Shown: positions 36,371 to 49,430 of the stretch, one piece after another
Numbering within the stretch: position 1 is the stretch's first letter
How the letters are laid out: every line of letters starts with the position of its first letter
Assembly: GCA_013397865.1 (NCBI GenBank)
Contig: VZTI01004088.1
Span: 3,486,322 to 3,550,321, forward strand
Direction of reading: 5' to 3'
Length of the DNA stretch: 64,000 nt
Origin: Struthidea cinerea
Lineage: Eukaryota; Chordata; Aves; Passeriformes; Corcoracidae
Program-made: the position numbers and the translations under genes
The notes under the pieces: generated by a model
Told to the model about the DNA's origin: nothing
Seen by the model: the letters and a program-made list of their open reading frames with translations, nothing else
Databases searched by the model: none

Positions 36371-38839
36371 CTGGCAGAGGAAGGCACCATTCAGCTGACT
36401 TCCTCAGTCACCACAGCCTAACCTGGCAGTGCTTGCGAGGACTGGGAGGGCATTTTGTTTTTTAAGACTTCCCTGGAAGGGAAGACTCAGCATAGCTGAT
36501 GTCACATAGAGAACCCCTGGTGATCTGAGTTATATAGCTGTGTGGACGCCCCATCTTGGTTAAGAGCAAATATTTCAATAACGTCTCCCAGACAGCTATT
36601 GTATTTTCAACTCATCAGAAGACAAAATGAAAGGTCAGTGTTTATATCTTTGGTGTGGTCCAAACTGGAAACACTCATTATATTCCAAACTACTGTAGCA
36701 CCAAGCTAAAAAAAGTTTTAGGAAGAGAATTTCCACTGTCAGATGGGTCTTATGGGTTCCTCACCACAGAATATTGAATGTTGCAAAGTCATCAGATCAT
36801 AACAGTACCTGTACCATGTCCTATCTTTAGTACCAACTAGTTACATTTTTCATAACCAAACATGTTGCAAAGTCACTTTTTAATTGAAACCAGATTTTTG
36901 AATTCCTTGTGAAGTACACTAAAAAAGCACAAGGTACAACCTGCCCTCTGCACCACCACCATGTATTGGAAGCTGCCAGTGCTGAGAAGAAGAAAGCTGC
37001 TGCTATGGGTCCCAGGGCACATGCGACCAGCCACATATTCTGTGCCTTATGCGTTTGGAGATCTTGCCTTAGGGGAGGTTCCCATTTTTGCTTTTTTGTC
37101 AGATATGATCAGTGTTTAATGCGTGTGCAGATGCGTATGACACCACTTGCAGATTCGTGTAGAACACAACCATAACTCTCTGAGAGAAGGCTGTTCATTT
37201 GGGTACTTAGGGGTGCTGTAAGCCTTGCTTTAGTTACCCAACCTCAGCGCCAGGGAACTAATCTATCATCTCACCAAAGGTGAGACACGGCAGCAGAGAA
37301 CCTGAAGCTGAACTGCGAATGTTCCTACAAGAGACGTAGAGCAGTGACATGTAAATGGAGGGGATGGAGGTACAGGGATGTAGGTGGAAGCAGAATTGGG
37401 ACCCAGGCTATTTATAGCACCGAGTTAAGGTGATTCAGAAGTTACAGCCTGAGTAGGACACCTGGGTCTTTGCATGGCCATGGATTTTTTTTGTGACCTA
37501 TGGAAGTCACTTAGCTTCCCTTAGCTGTACATCCTTATAGCTGGGGTTACCAGTGTGACCTTGCACAGCACAGTGACAATAATTGCACAGAAGGTGTAAA
37601 AGAATGATGGTAGCAGCTATTGTGCAAGTGGAATGGATATATCACATTTATTTTTCTACGGACACTTCCCAAAATAATACATTGACATTTATAATTCACT
37701 TTCCTGAGCTTTTCTCTTGCGTAATGTGTAGCATTATAAAATCTTTACGGGCTGAGTATCATTACATGCATATTTATAGACAGTGAGGGAAAGAGAGTTG
37801 GAACAAAATCATCGAGGACAGGATGGAATAAGGAACTGAATGCTCTGACCCTGTTCAAGGAAAGCAAAAGCACTGGTCACACTGAAGCCAGTGAGTCCTT
37901 CTTTTGATTTGAACATGCTTAAGTCTTTTGTCAGAAGGGGGCCAAGAGCCTAGCAGGGCTCTGCAGTCCCCGTGTTGCCTGAAGTCATGCTGTGAAGCAG
38001 AGGGAATATTGTGGGAATGTCTTCTCTGGCTTCCTGAATAGGACAGCTGAGAAATTAAAGCTAAGAATGAGAGTCTGTCCCAGGTTTTACACAAAGCTCT
38101 GTGCACTCCAGAGAAGAATTTGGAGAGCTTGGTTACTGCTGGCTAAATACATATTCAGGGCAAAATTCTTTTCCACATCCACCTGGTTTGCATGAATGCC
38201 AGGTTTTTGCATGCAAGGGAGGTGTGTGCACAGCTGAAAAGAGAAGCCAGAATAAAAATGACCCCTAATTTCATATGGCTCAGCAGGGGGAAAGGAGCAA
38301 CTCTACATAGACAGGTGTCTATGACTTTCTTTAGATTCAAAATCTGGTATAGGACACTGAGGTCTGAATATGGTCTCTCTGGTTAACTGGAGAGAGACCT
38401 TTCAACTTGAGAATGATCCTTGTCCCTTTCAGCAACACAGAAGGAATATTGCCCACTCTGTCTGTTAAAACAGAGGGAGGAAAATAATCAGTCATCAATT
38501 CTTTGATTTTTTTTTGTGTTTTCCTGCTAAATCCTCCCACTTTTGGCTAAACCATACCCTTTTGGGAAGCAGAGGACTATCATGACGCATATGGAAAACA
38601 TGCAGAGCTGGAGAGCAGCATTTGGAGATGAGGAGAGCTGACCCCGGGACCAGCAGCCCTCAGAGCCGCTGACAGCCCCACTCAGGCATCCTCTCCTCCA
38701 GGGCTCTCCGGAGCAGAATCAAGACCTTGAACAGGGGCTGAATGTGACATGCAGGCATTCAGCAGCTTTTCATACATCTTTATCTCTTCTGTTGTAAGAT
38801 TCAGTGCACTACACAGATTTATGGGAATTCTTTCCATGT
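36371..38839. other. Unique noncoding stretch, no gene seen
   Basis: No exon or repeat family was recognised. A small GC-richer part is at 38620-38720. Short open frames on both strands around 36900-37175 and 37855-38386 have no recognisable domain. Confidence 0.5.
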
Positions 38840-39060
38840 TCACAACTTATAAGTATTAATAACCCGTCCAAGTTGGAAAATAATACACCATTCCTAACTC
38901 TATTAACTACAGAAAATCTGGCTTCAGTTAAAATAAGATCCCCTTTAGCAATGCCCAATATCCAATAAATATTATATATAAAAAAAGCCAGGCCGCATCT
39001 TATCTGACGTACGGTAACAGTAATGTTTTTGCCTGAGGCACTGCAAACTTCAGGCTTAAG
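38840..39060. promoter_or_regulatory. Candidate conserved noncoding element
   Basis: This AT-rich, repeat-free sequence contains TATTAATAACC, a TATTATATATAAAA run and a CRE-like TGACGT at 39005-39010 in a TGACGTACGG context. The mixture resembles conserved gene-desert elements. Evidence is composition and motifs only. Confidence 0.22.
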
Positions 39061-40121
39061 AAGTCAAAATGACAGGGTGCAGATTATTGCTTGAAAGTTA
39101 TAAGTTAAATAGTTACCTTCAAGTCTTTTTTTTTATCTGATAATGATTACAGACAGGCAAATTCAGCAGGCTCACAAATCTAGAAAGAGATATTAAAGTT
39201 GTAGATAACATTCAAAAACTGTTTTCTTAATAGTTGTGTTTCTGTCACTGACCTGCAAGGAAAAATGGCATTAGCATTTCTGCCACTGCTATATAAAAGT
39301 GGCTCTGAGTTTTCCAAACAAGCGGTTTCATCCAGTTATCCAGTTTTAAAACTACTTGCCTTCAAAGTTAAGACTAAATCCTTTGGTCCTTACTCTGGCA
39401 AAACTCCTGTTGCTGTTAATGAAGGTCTTTCATTCAATTAAGAATTCTGATTTCAGGTTAAGGTCTTCTGAGATACTTAAATGACAGAATTACATGTTTT
39501 CAATAGATATTTGGTACTTGAATACCTAGGTCTGTGCCTTACTGGTACATAAAAACTACATTAGTGTGTTACAGTATCTCAGGATCTTTTGGGATTAAAT
39601 ATGCCAAGAGATGTCCTCAGAGTTACTCAGTGAGTCCTTAAGTTGGAAATGCTTCAGACCAGCACAGCCTGAGTAGAGCTATAACTGCACCACTTTCACC
39701 CTGCTTTGAACTAGCAGAAGTGACTTGCAGCATACCCTGCCATAGCAGGGGTCTCTTGCAAAGTCAGCTGCCAAACCTGTCCTATTGAAGGCTGTTGGAG
39801 AATGCAAATGACTCCAATTATTTACTGAGAGCAGCCTGTCTCTGGCCTCAGAAGTTCAATTAACCTGATAGACAGTTAATTAAAAGTTAAAATCAACTAT
39901 TGTCTCAGGTACTCCTCAGACGCCCTTCACCAAATCTTGTGACTCTGTTAGCATATTTTAGCCTTTTCTCTTCCTTAGGGAACCCACAATGCCAGCCCTG
40001 AGGACAGTGCTGGGGGAATGGCCTGTCCAGGAGCTGTGTCACAGACCAGTTACAAAATTCATCAGTAGCTATGATTACTATTTGCTCCATTTCTGACATC
40101 CTCAAGAATTCACAGTGTTCG
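39061..40121. other. Noncoding stretch with AT-rich palindrome
   Basis: TTAATTAA is at 39876-39883 within TCAATTAACCTGATAGACAG-type sequence, which may be part of a small regulatory element. Nothing else was recognised. Confidence 0.45.
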
Positions 40122-40157
40122 TTCATTCATTCATTCATTCATTCATTCATTCATTCA
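40122..40157. repeat. (TTCA)n microsatellite, nine perfect units
   Basis: Thirty-six bases of uninterrupted TTCA. Perfect units of this length are usually polymorphic in populations. Confidence 0.97.
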
Positions 40158-40858
40158 CCCACTTTCTTGTTTTACTTTGTGTATTAGTCTATAGGCTAGA
40201 TGCCATTTTAAAGAGTTAGGACCAAAATGACCCAAAATTTGTTTTTATTTGAGAGTGTGGATGAAACTTTTAAAAAAGGAAGCAAGCTAGTGATGCTATT
40301 CACAGCAGCTCATGGACCCTTCTGCACCTATGGATGTTAAACCCAGAACGTTCATTTGATTTCATTTTTGTTGATCACATTGCAGCACTGGCTGGCTCAC
40401 TATTGCATATTTTAAGGAGATCTTTTCTGATCAGAGAAACAATCTATTCAGCAAACTTTTTATTTATCGACTTTGTCTGAGGCAGCAGTCTAGAAAGCTT
40501 AGAATGGCTGAAAATTAAAGTCAATGGAGAAACTGAAAGGCTTCACATGCATACCAGAAAGGAAACTTATTTTCAGAATGAGATCAGGACAGTTATCTCA
40601 CTCTGAACATGACCTCATGAATTTGGCAGCTTCCAGCCTTCAGCAGACTTTGAATTCTTTGGTGGATCAGTGGCTTAAGCTTTGACTTTCTTTTCTGTGT
40701 AAGAGTGAGGGGGAACCCTCAATAATTTTGCAGGATTTTGCAACAAACTGTCTAATCAGTCATTCATCAGACTTACAAAGAGACTAAAACTGCTGTTGTT
40801 TTTATCCAGTTAAGGTCTGTTCTTTGCCAGTTTGTTTCTGATTCTTTTTCTCTTTGGG

Positions 40859-40859
<1 letters not shown>

Positions 40860-40911
<52 letters not shown>

Positions 40912-40928
40912 NNNNNNTTTTTTTTTTT

Positions 40929-40960
<32 letters not shown>

Positions 40961-40962
40961 TT
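40860..40962. repeat. Poly-T and (TTTTG)n tract with a 6-base gap
   Basis: There are about 52 T, then six undetermined bases (40912-40917), more T, and then TTTTG units up to about 40962. On the minus strand this reads as an A-rich tail with CAAAA units. It may be a simple repeat or the poly-A tail of a minus-strand retrocopy whose body would lie to the right. The true length is not known because of the gap. Confidence 0.9.
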
Positions 40963-41029
40963 GTCTTTTTGCTGTGAGTTGAGTGAGGAATTGCTCAGGG
41001 TCCCCATGAACTCAAAGAGAATGGCACTT

Positions 41030-41641
41030 TTACCCCAGAGACACACTCTTGCCAGATTTCACTGCAGCTGAAATCCCCAGGGCCAACACTTTTAGTTGAC
41101 TGCTGTCCATTTGAAGCACCATTCCTGTCCCTGGCTTCAGCAGTGACAGGTATGCACAGGTTACAGCAGGGATATGGGCCTCCAGAGTTACTGCACACAT
41201 TGTTCCCCCAGTGATGCTGGGCTTTTCTGCTGGTCCAAAGCTTTCAGACTTAACGAGAAGCAAGTGTGGGACACCCTGGCACGGCTTCAGACACACCTCA
41301 CTTTTCCCATATAAAATCTGGCAAAGAGAAAAGCCTGATGATGCTATCTTTCCACGTTTGCACCACATAAGCAGCAGCTTAGAAAAACTGGTACTTTTCC
41401 ATATGACAAATGGCAGCTTTCCAGTCAATACCCTAAAATTTTGGTTGGTATTTCCTCTCACAGGCATGCCAGTTGGGAAAAAAAGGAAAGCCTCTTGTAG
41501 ATTTTGTGTGATATTGCGGCAGTGGGATACCACTGTCCCTCCTGTGTGCCCTGCAGCCAGCTCTACTATACCACATTGGTCACTCACACCTTTGCAGGGT
41601 TGCAGGGCATCGTGGATAGAGGTCCTCACACCCCCAGCCAC
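41030..41641 (-). other. 203-codon open frame of unknown status
   Basis: This is the longest uninterrupted frame in the window. It begins with a GTG, and there is no clear promoter or ATG context. The product has no recognised domain or signal peptide. A second frame on the opposite strand (41211-41702, 163 codons) overlaps it, and the locally higher GC lowers the stop-codon rate, so chance is quite possible. Its 3' end lies about 70 bases before the A-rich tail at 40962-40860 on the same strand, as expected for a retroposed transcript. No AATAAA is seen between them and target-site duplications were not identified. Confidence 0.12.
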
Positions 41642-41702
41642 TAAGGGCCATCATTTTAACCAAGGGAGCAGGAGATTTGAGGGAAAGAGGCTTCCACTGT
41701 AA

Positions 41703-44700
41703 ACTGGATGTTCAAGAGTGTCTTGGGAAAGAGCCTGACATCAAATTACAGGCAGGGCCAGGGCAAGGGGGGGTTGAACACAGCCTGTTTTCCTCTTAAG
41801 TGTTTGAGGACAGAAACAAAGGACTGAATGGGAGTCTGTCAGGGTGGAGAAGGCTCTTATTTTTATTTCCCATTATAGCTTTCTTCTGTGAAAGAGGTTT
41901 GGCCAAACTGATTACTTTCTGAGCAGCAGCAGTCATAGTTAGGGAAAAGGTATTGTGAAAACTGTAAAAATTGAAAAATATATTCTTTCATAATAAAGTC
42001 TGAACTAAGGGCTTGCTTGGGTCTCAATAAAATTGACAGAAATTTGTAACAGACATGAAAAACAGTAAGAATGGGAGTTTGCTTTGATCAAGAAATCTTC
42101 TGACATTTGTATTTCTGAGTTATCCTAGACAGTTACAGCAGGTTTTGAAAGCCATTAAAAAAAGGCTCCTTTCACAAAAAGGGTTTGGATTGACATTTCC
42201 TTCAAATAGCTTCCTTTCTCAACCAAATGAATTTTTAAAGAGTGTCTTTAATTATGACAGTTATTGTTGTTATGGAGGCCGGATGTGTTTCATGTCAAAA
42301 ATTGCAGGAAAGTATTTTATAGGTTTCAGTTTGGACTCAGTGAGTGTATCTGCAGAGTATCTTAAAAGTAGGTCAGAGCTGGCTAAGCCCAGTGACTGCC
42401 TGGAACCAAGGTTGGCGTGGGGCTGGTAGCAAAGGGATGTTCCGACACAACCCATGCCTCAAGCTCCATGCTTGGCACAGTGATATCCCACTTCCGGCCC
42501 CAGACTGATCTCAAAGCCCAGGGCCCTTTCTGCAAGGGCTCAAACAGCACCTGCTCCCAGAAATACCCATTTTGTAGACACCATGAGTTAAAGATGACTC
42601 CCTTCATCCTTGTCCAGTCCTGGTTTTCCCTTGGGAAGGACAGCAGTAGCTTCCACATTAATTAATTCCACTCAGACTAATAGTGCCTAACCCACATACT
42701 AGTTCCATTGAAGTGAGCTGAAATTATCCACTTGTGCAGAGATTAAATCTCTTGAGAAGGTGTAGAAAAAATAGTCATGCTCTTAATAAATACTTGCAGC
42801 ATCCAGACGCCTTAAACACAGCCATTTTTAGTAATTAATTTGCTATAGATGTAGCTAGCCAATTTAAAGAGTCAGATTTATTCTGATTAAAGCATTTACT
42901 TCTATGTCAGCAGAAGGAAAATTTACTGCCACAGGAAAACATAAATGTCAAATGTGTGCTTGAATATACAGAGTATGGTAGATAGAAGACGATGTTTTCA
43001 CAGGTCATGTGCTTAAAGGTCAGTAGGGTTAAAGAGCACTTTTTTTGTTGTTTTAAAGCTGCCATACATGAAGAAGGAGCTCTGCAGCTGAAGGGAAAAT
43101 GGCAAGACGGAATGTGCTCTAATGTCCACGGGAAGAGCACCAGGCACTCAAAAGGAGCACATGCATACAAACAATAGCTGAATTTGCCTCAAGACCCATA
43201 AAGAAGACTCCTTTATATAATATTGTTCTGGTGCCAGAACAACTGCTTTCCTGTTCTGATGCACATTGGCAGTTTTGCTTTTTTAGACATCAGTAACCAC
43301 GGGTACTCTTCTCTTCACAGACTTGCAATGTCTAACATCACTATACTTGTGTGAAAAATTGCTATGTCCAAACCAATTCTTATCAAGGGAGAATTCCAGT
43401 CTCCAGAAGACTAAGAATATTTCACCTGCACAAATGCGGTGGGGACATTGGAGAGAAAATATTGAAATAAATTGAAACCAACCTCTTACAGCCAGAAATT
43501 CCTGTTGGAACTAGGGGAGCAGTACTGGTGCCTAGCTGTAAGCACTGAACGTCACCTGGGACCACTGAGGGTGCCTAGGGCATTAGCATAAGACCAGAAG
43601 CAATGACAGAGGACTCCTGCAAGGGACCCATGCCCTTATGGAGTGGTGTCTGGCAGCCACCTATATTTAGGAACCTGAATATCTCCCTAAATAACTCTAA
43701 GAATAGGAGTTTTTAAAGCAGAAATTAATATAGAGCCTATGAAATTCAGGCAGCTATGGACAGAACATGAATGGGACAATGACTTCCTGGATTTTGTGTG
43801 TTCTGGAGACCAGATCTCATGTTCCCACCACAAGTGCTGGCAGGGACTGAAATCCTGCTCTGAATATTCCCTGTGACTTCAGGTCTTATCCTAAAACAGT
43901 CTAGGCTGCCGCTGCTGGCTTTGATCTGTTTTGAGGCTGCTCACTCAGCACCTCACAAGAGGTGCTGCAGGATGAGGCCATTAGCCTGTATTTACATTGC
44001 CTGGTAATGCCATCAAACATTCTACTTCTAGTCATTAGCAATCCATCCCTCCTGCCTTTCCTCTCCCTGAGGAAGTGCTCACAGAACCTGTCTCATGGAT
44101 TTCTGTTTTTTCATTATTGTTGTAGTCTCCCCAGTTTATCTTTCTCTTTCATTAAACAACAAACCACAGATACAGTTTCAACCTAACAGCCTGCTTGCAA
44201 GAAACTAACCATCCAGGAGCAGGAGCACATCCTTCCCACGTTCTTCAAAAATGCACTTAACGTGATTCATTGCTTTATTCTTTGCTTGAAGCATGTCTCA
44301 CTTACATTAATAATATTTTACCTTTCACTTATAAATTCAAACACGAAAGTGGTTGTCATTCTCCAAATGATCATATACATAAAATATTACTAGCCTATCA
44401 CTTTCCAAAGGTCAAATTCTCTTCTTTCCCATAATTAGGATTCAAGATTTCCAACAATAAGCTGTTGCAGCAGAAGTATAGCTCTTTTATGTTTACTAAT
44501 TCACATCTCTGCTTTCTCACTTTGCCAAGAGGAAAAAGGAAATGGTTTTAAGTGGGATAAGTACACTTTTTTCTAAACAAAATAAGAAGAGGAAGTTCCA
44601 AATATGGAGGAAACAAGAAATTGGTGATCTGATTCAGTAAGAATTCACACAGAGAGTCCTTAGTTTTTGAAAGTTTATCAATTCAGTCCTTCACACTGAA

Positions 44701-45839
44701 GTGGTACAGCCTCTGATGTGCTGCGTCTCATGTGCCTGAATATGCAAGTCAGAGTTCCTGATTAATAAAATTCCAGTCATGGAATGGATCCTCTCACACC
44801 TAAAATGGCAATATCAATATCTTAAGTCATTTTTTCATGCTCTTGCAGGAGCAGACTTCATTTTAAGTCTGATTAAAATAAAGGGTAATATTATATTATG
44901 AAACTATACCCTGATTTTTTAGGTAATACCTGAAAGGAAGTAAGTTTTGTCTGGAGTGAAAAAGGTGTGTTAAATCAACCAACCTGTCTGAGAGCACAAA
45001 GGTAAACATAGTGAGCAGTGTGATTTCCTGTAACAGGATTTTGCTACATCTAAATATAAAAATCTCATGTAATAGGAACCATGCCTTTTGTGTCCCACAA
45101 GAACCTTCCCAAGGGGCCAGAGAGAAAGTTCATAAATGTGTTCTTGCAAAAAAAGTCTGTTTTTTAAAAAATAAAATTCAATAACAGGGAAAAGAACAAG
45201 CAGTACCCACACAATGTAGTATCTTCCCATTAAGAAATTTTCTTGATGAAATTCCTATTTTTCTGATTTCCTGTACATATACGTCTCTGGAATTTCCTCT
45301 AACCTGGCTGTGGTACAAGTAAAGGGAGCTTTTTGGCTTTGGTTATATACCTGGACTTCAGGATCTGGGCTGATGGAAATCGTCTGGGATCATCTGTCCA
45401 CGGGCAGATGAGTCCACTCCTCCCATGTCTTAGTCAGTCTTTTGCAGGATACTTGGATTTTCCTGCGACAGCCCCTGGTGTAACAACACTGCCACATCTG
45501 AGGAAAAAGTGTCTATAAAGTGGGACTTGGACCTTGTCAGCAATTCAAGGCACAGTAGACCTTCAGATTCCAACCTTGCAGACACTGGTACCCTCAGAAA
45601 GCATAGTTCTTACTGATGGGGGGATGGGTGCAGTTTGCCAACACAGATGCCAGCGCTTTGCTTGGGAGCTGCTGAGGGCCTTCTCATGATGCAGAAGCCT
45701 TCTCAGGCAGTACCCTGACATTCTGGCTCCCTGCTGCCACTTCCAGCCTCACATTTTGAGGTTTCCAGTCCTGCTGAAGAGATGACTCAGCTGCCTGTGA
45801 AGCTGTATCAAAACCACATCATTTTAGAGCCCAATGTAA
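41703..45839. other. Unique noncoding stretch, no gene seen
   Basis: A perfect odd palindrome, AGAGATTAAATCTCT, is at 42738-42752 inside an AT-rich part (42660-42900) that may be regulatory. Elsewhere only short chance frames are present. No repeat family was recognised. Confidence 0.5.
42738..42752. repeat. 15-base perfect palindrome
   Basis: AGAGATT and AATCTCT flank a central A. The centre reads GATTAAATC, two facing GATTA half sites, which could suit a dimeric homeodomain protein; that is inference. Confidence 0.85.
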
Positions 45840-45989
45840 ACCAGCCCTGTCTTCAATTTACCTTCATATGCCAGCCAAAAATGGTGCCAGTTCTGATGCA
45901 AGTCAGAGTTCTGAGTCACTGCCTCATTAATTTCTAGATACAGGTTTTAGGTGCTTTAAAACTTTCCTCAAAATCCAATTCCCCCAGAT

Positions 45990-46110
45990 TCCCAGTCACT
46001 TTAACATGTCTTCTTTGAAGTCCTTCCAGTTTTTCTAGATATTTTTGGTAATAGGTTGCCCAGCACTGAATGTAGTTTTTCTTCCCTATATATTTTCTAA
46101 ATCCTAGCTC
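45990..46110 (-). mobile_element. Possible very old CR1/L3-type fragment
   Basis: GAAGTCCTTCCAG followed by GGTTGCCCAGCACTGAATGT resembles CR1/L3 wording of the GAGCCCAGAACTGAACACAG kind in minus orientation, with heavy divergence. Recognition is weak and the boundaries are guesses. Confidence 0.28.
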
Positions 46111-49100
46111 TTAAAGCATTAGGGGTTTATGTGTGTGTATGTAGTCTATTACGTATTATAGTATATCATATAATATATAATGTGAAGAATTTGCCTTCAT
46201 ATCAGTGATACCAATTTTATTGGGAGAGAAATATTAGCAGGATTTGATTTTGAGTCACCAGCTGTTTTTTCTTTAAGGTTATTTCTTTTTTATTGGTGTC
46301 CCAGTGAATGACTAAAATGTAAACTAAGTTAAGACTTAACAAAACACCAGGACGATTCATACATAATTGGCCCAAATTCTTCTGAACTCTCCCCAGAATG
46401 CTTTGAGTTTACTGGACAGATTTCAGGTTGCCATCACAAAAGTGCAAAACCAGACTGAACATTCTCAGATACCAAAGCTGCCAGTGCCATTTCTCCAATA
46501 AAGAGAGATGCCAAGCTTGGACAGAGGATGAACAACAGCAGTGGTCACAGTACAACCTCCATTTTCAAATCTGAGCAAACCTTTACTCCAGGTCAGTGAT
46601 ATTAATAATAGACTTTCAACTGATTTCAGTGGGAATTAGCCCTTGTATACACATACAGCAAGTGTTTATATCAGCAGATATCCCCTTAACTGTGATAGCT
46701 AACATGGATTGACTCAGCAGATGTGAGTGCCTCTGTAAGAAAGCTGTGCCAACACGCATAATGTAGGTGGTAGAAAGTCTTAAGAAGAGCTATTTCAGAG
46801 AGTTAAAGAAACACAGAAAAATTTTACATGAGATATGAACCTCAACTTCAATTCTGAATACCACAGACTCCTTGATGATACTGGGCAACCGGCTTAGTCT
46901 GTCGCTGGATTCTCCATCAAAATGGAAGTCTTCCTCACATTTTCCTAAGAGGAGAGCCACAGGACCCTTTTCTCATTGCGACTTTCTTGATTATTGTAAA
47001 AACGGTAATTTATTTCAGTGTCTTTGTTTCTGGAATAGCTTGTCAGCATTTTTTTTTCTTGTTTGGACACAAAACGTTCCAGGAAGTGGACTGCTTTTTT
47101 ACCAAGTGAGATGACAGCAAATCCCCCTTGCTTGTAGTTCACTTCCAGCTAGAAGGAAGGGGATCCACAACTCCTAAGGTGGTAAAAAGTAGGGAGAAAA
47201 TAGAAGTGAAAGCATTTTGGGTGTGGAAAGCTGGCTGGAACGCAGACACTGCCTGTGAGTTCCATTCACAGACAGTCAGAACAGGTCTCATGTCCTCACG
47301 CTCAAGTGAGCATGCTGCTGGTAGCCTGGAGCTGGTATCAGCTGTGCTTTGGGGGTACCATGCAGTGAGCGGTGAATCAAAACCATTCACCACTGCATGG
47401 ACCTGCAGAAGTTCTCCTGTGCTGCCCAACACACCCAAAATAAGAACAGCTTGCTATAAACTTGCTATATGAACCTGGAAAAGGACTTAACAAACTTAAC
47501 AATGTGTTTTAAGACAGTAGTATTTCATTTTCCAATTAGCTGAAAAAAAATTCTCTTCTGTCCCACACCTTGTGAACTAGCCTGCCTTAAAGGCCAACGA
47601 TTACTTTGCACTGGTGTAAATAACAGCAGGGAGTAATTTAAAAAAAAAAAAATATCACTCTGTACCAGGCTGAAAACAGATAAAACTCCATCCTTCCATT
47701 AAACAGGCATGACTGTTAGAGTGGATTCAAATAATCTCCCCAGCCCAATAAAGTGCTGCATGGAACAAGTACTGTTGTTTAGGCTGAAAGTCTTTGTCTC
47801 TACTAGAGATAACAGACGGTGGTGATAACATCCAGGAGATCAATTGGTGCTGAGTTAGCTATGTTTTTTGAATGCAGAATTTGAAGGATTGAAGCAATTA
47901 CATCTTAAAAATCCCACTTTTCTTTGTATGCTACACAGTTACATACTACTGCAACCCACTCTGAAACTATTAAGCCACAGGCAAAAAATAGGAAAACACG
48001 AGGACTTCAGTGAGAATTTGCACAGGGAATCAAAGAGGTTTCAAGTTCACTTAGTGCAGATGTTTCTATAATTGAGACACACTAGAAAAATGCATTAATG
48101 CACAAATCAGTCTTGCCTACAGTTATCTGAACCATAAAAAAATGTCCATAGTCAGGATATAATTCCCTATTAAATCCTATAGGATACTTTAAAAAAATAA
48201 CATAGGGTCTTTTTTTCCTATTAAACTCTTCAGGACTTTTTCAGTAGGGGAGTCCACAGGGAGCACAAACAAACCTAAAATCTGTTGACCAATTCACCCC
48301 ATAACCCCTTTTCATACACTTGTCCACAGATACTAAGGACCTGAATTTTAATGAGGCCAGCTAAGTGCAGCTGGTGACCTGAAAGATTTATTACTCCCAC
48401 TTAAACCAGTAAGACTTCCTTTGGAACTGGCTCGAGCTCCCTTTACTGTATGTGCCCAGCCATCCATCCAACCCAAGCACAGACTCACGCATGCAAAGGC
48501 AGGAACTTGCACCTACACTTTTGCTGCTGATGCAAAACACACAACCTCACAGGTAGAGGGATAACCCGGAGTCTCACAGGCTTTTGACTTCTTAAAACTG
48601 TAATGTTTGAAGCATTCAAAGGGAAGAAAATGCCTGGGACAGATCCAAGGCAACCGGAAAAGAATATTTTTTCTGATTTTTCTAAGCACGACATAACCGT
48701 CTGCTTTTAGTGTCCAACACATATAAGTAGAACTGGCCTGTTCTCCTCAGCAATAAACTGTAGTTCCCTATCCAAAACCGGCAAGGACCAGCTGTACACT
48801 GCTGTACCATCCTTCAGGAAAGTTGTCTTTGATGGAAGTCTAAGCTCCAAGGAGTGACTCCCACCTGCAGGTTGCACATCTATTTGCTCCTCAAGAACCC
48901 CTCAGGCACACAGCCTCCTGCTGTTATGCTAAATTTTAACAAGGATCTCCCAGCCTCAAATCCAGAGATCAATTAAGATTGTCAGGTGCTGGTTTCCAAA
49001 CATACCTGTTTGCCCTGCAATGCTCCTCTAAAAGAACAGCAAACACTACCTTTTTTTTTCTCTTTCCATCCAGACTTGCCTTGATTGCTGTGATGGAATA

Positions 49101-49139
49101 AAATAATAATACAAACAAGAAAGAAACTGTGTATCTCTT
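46111..49139. other. Unique noncoding stretch; small repeats
   Basis: An AT-rich TATA-type run is at 46130-46185 and a 13-base A run is at 47640-47652. CAACTGATTTCAGTGGGAAT at 46618-46637 resembles the ancient archosaur/turtle repeat wording also seen at 16.19 kb and 62.9 kb. No exon was recognised. Confidence 0.45.
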
Positions 49140-49430
49140 TATCTCAGCCCAGCAGGAGGCAGATGGTTAAGAGTGACTAACAAATTACCTTGCAGTGGAT
49201 TCCACTAATCAGCCTCAGGGCTGGGCTGGTTTAGCGTGAAACAATTCTTAGCCTTTTTTTGACAGTGCTGGTTCAGGCGTTGGGCAGAGGACCCTACCCC
49301 CTAATTAAGAACCTGAAACAAATTGAAAACAGCTGTGAATAATTAGACAATTTAAGTGCTGTTAAGAAGGAATAATTTTTGTAGCCATCGTAATAAATCT
49401 TATGCTGTCCGAACCCATACGTTTTACTTG
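49140..49430. promoter_or_regulatory. Candidate enhancer with homeodomain and E-box sites
   Basis: A tight array of motifs occurs in repeat-free sequence: TAATTA at 49302-49307, CAGCTG E-box at 49330-49335, TAATTA again at 49340-49345, and TTAAGTG (NKX2 class) at 49352-49358. Two TAATTA sites around an E-box within 45 bases is a typical arrangement in neural or muscle enhancers. The tissue cannot be told from sequence. Conservation is untested. Confidence 0.35.
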
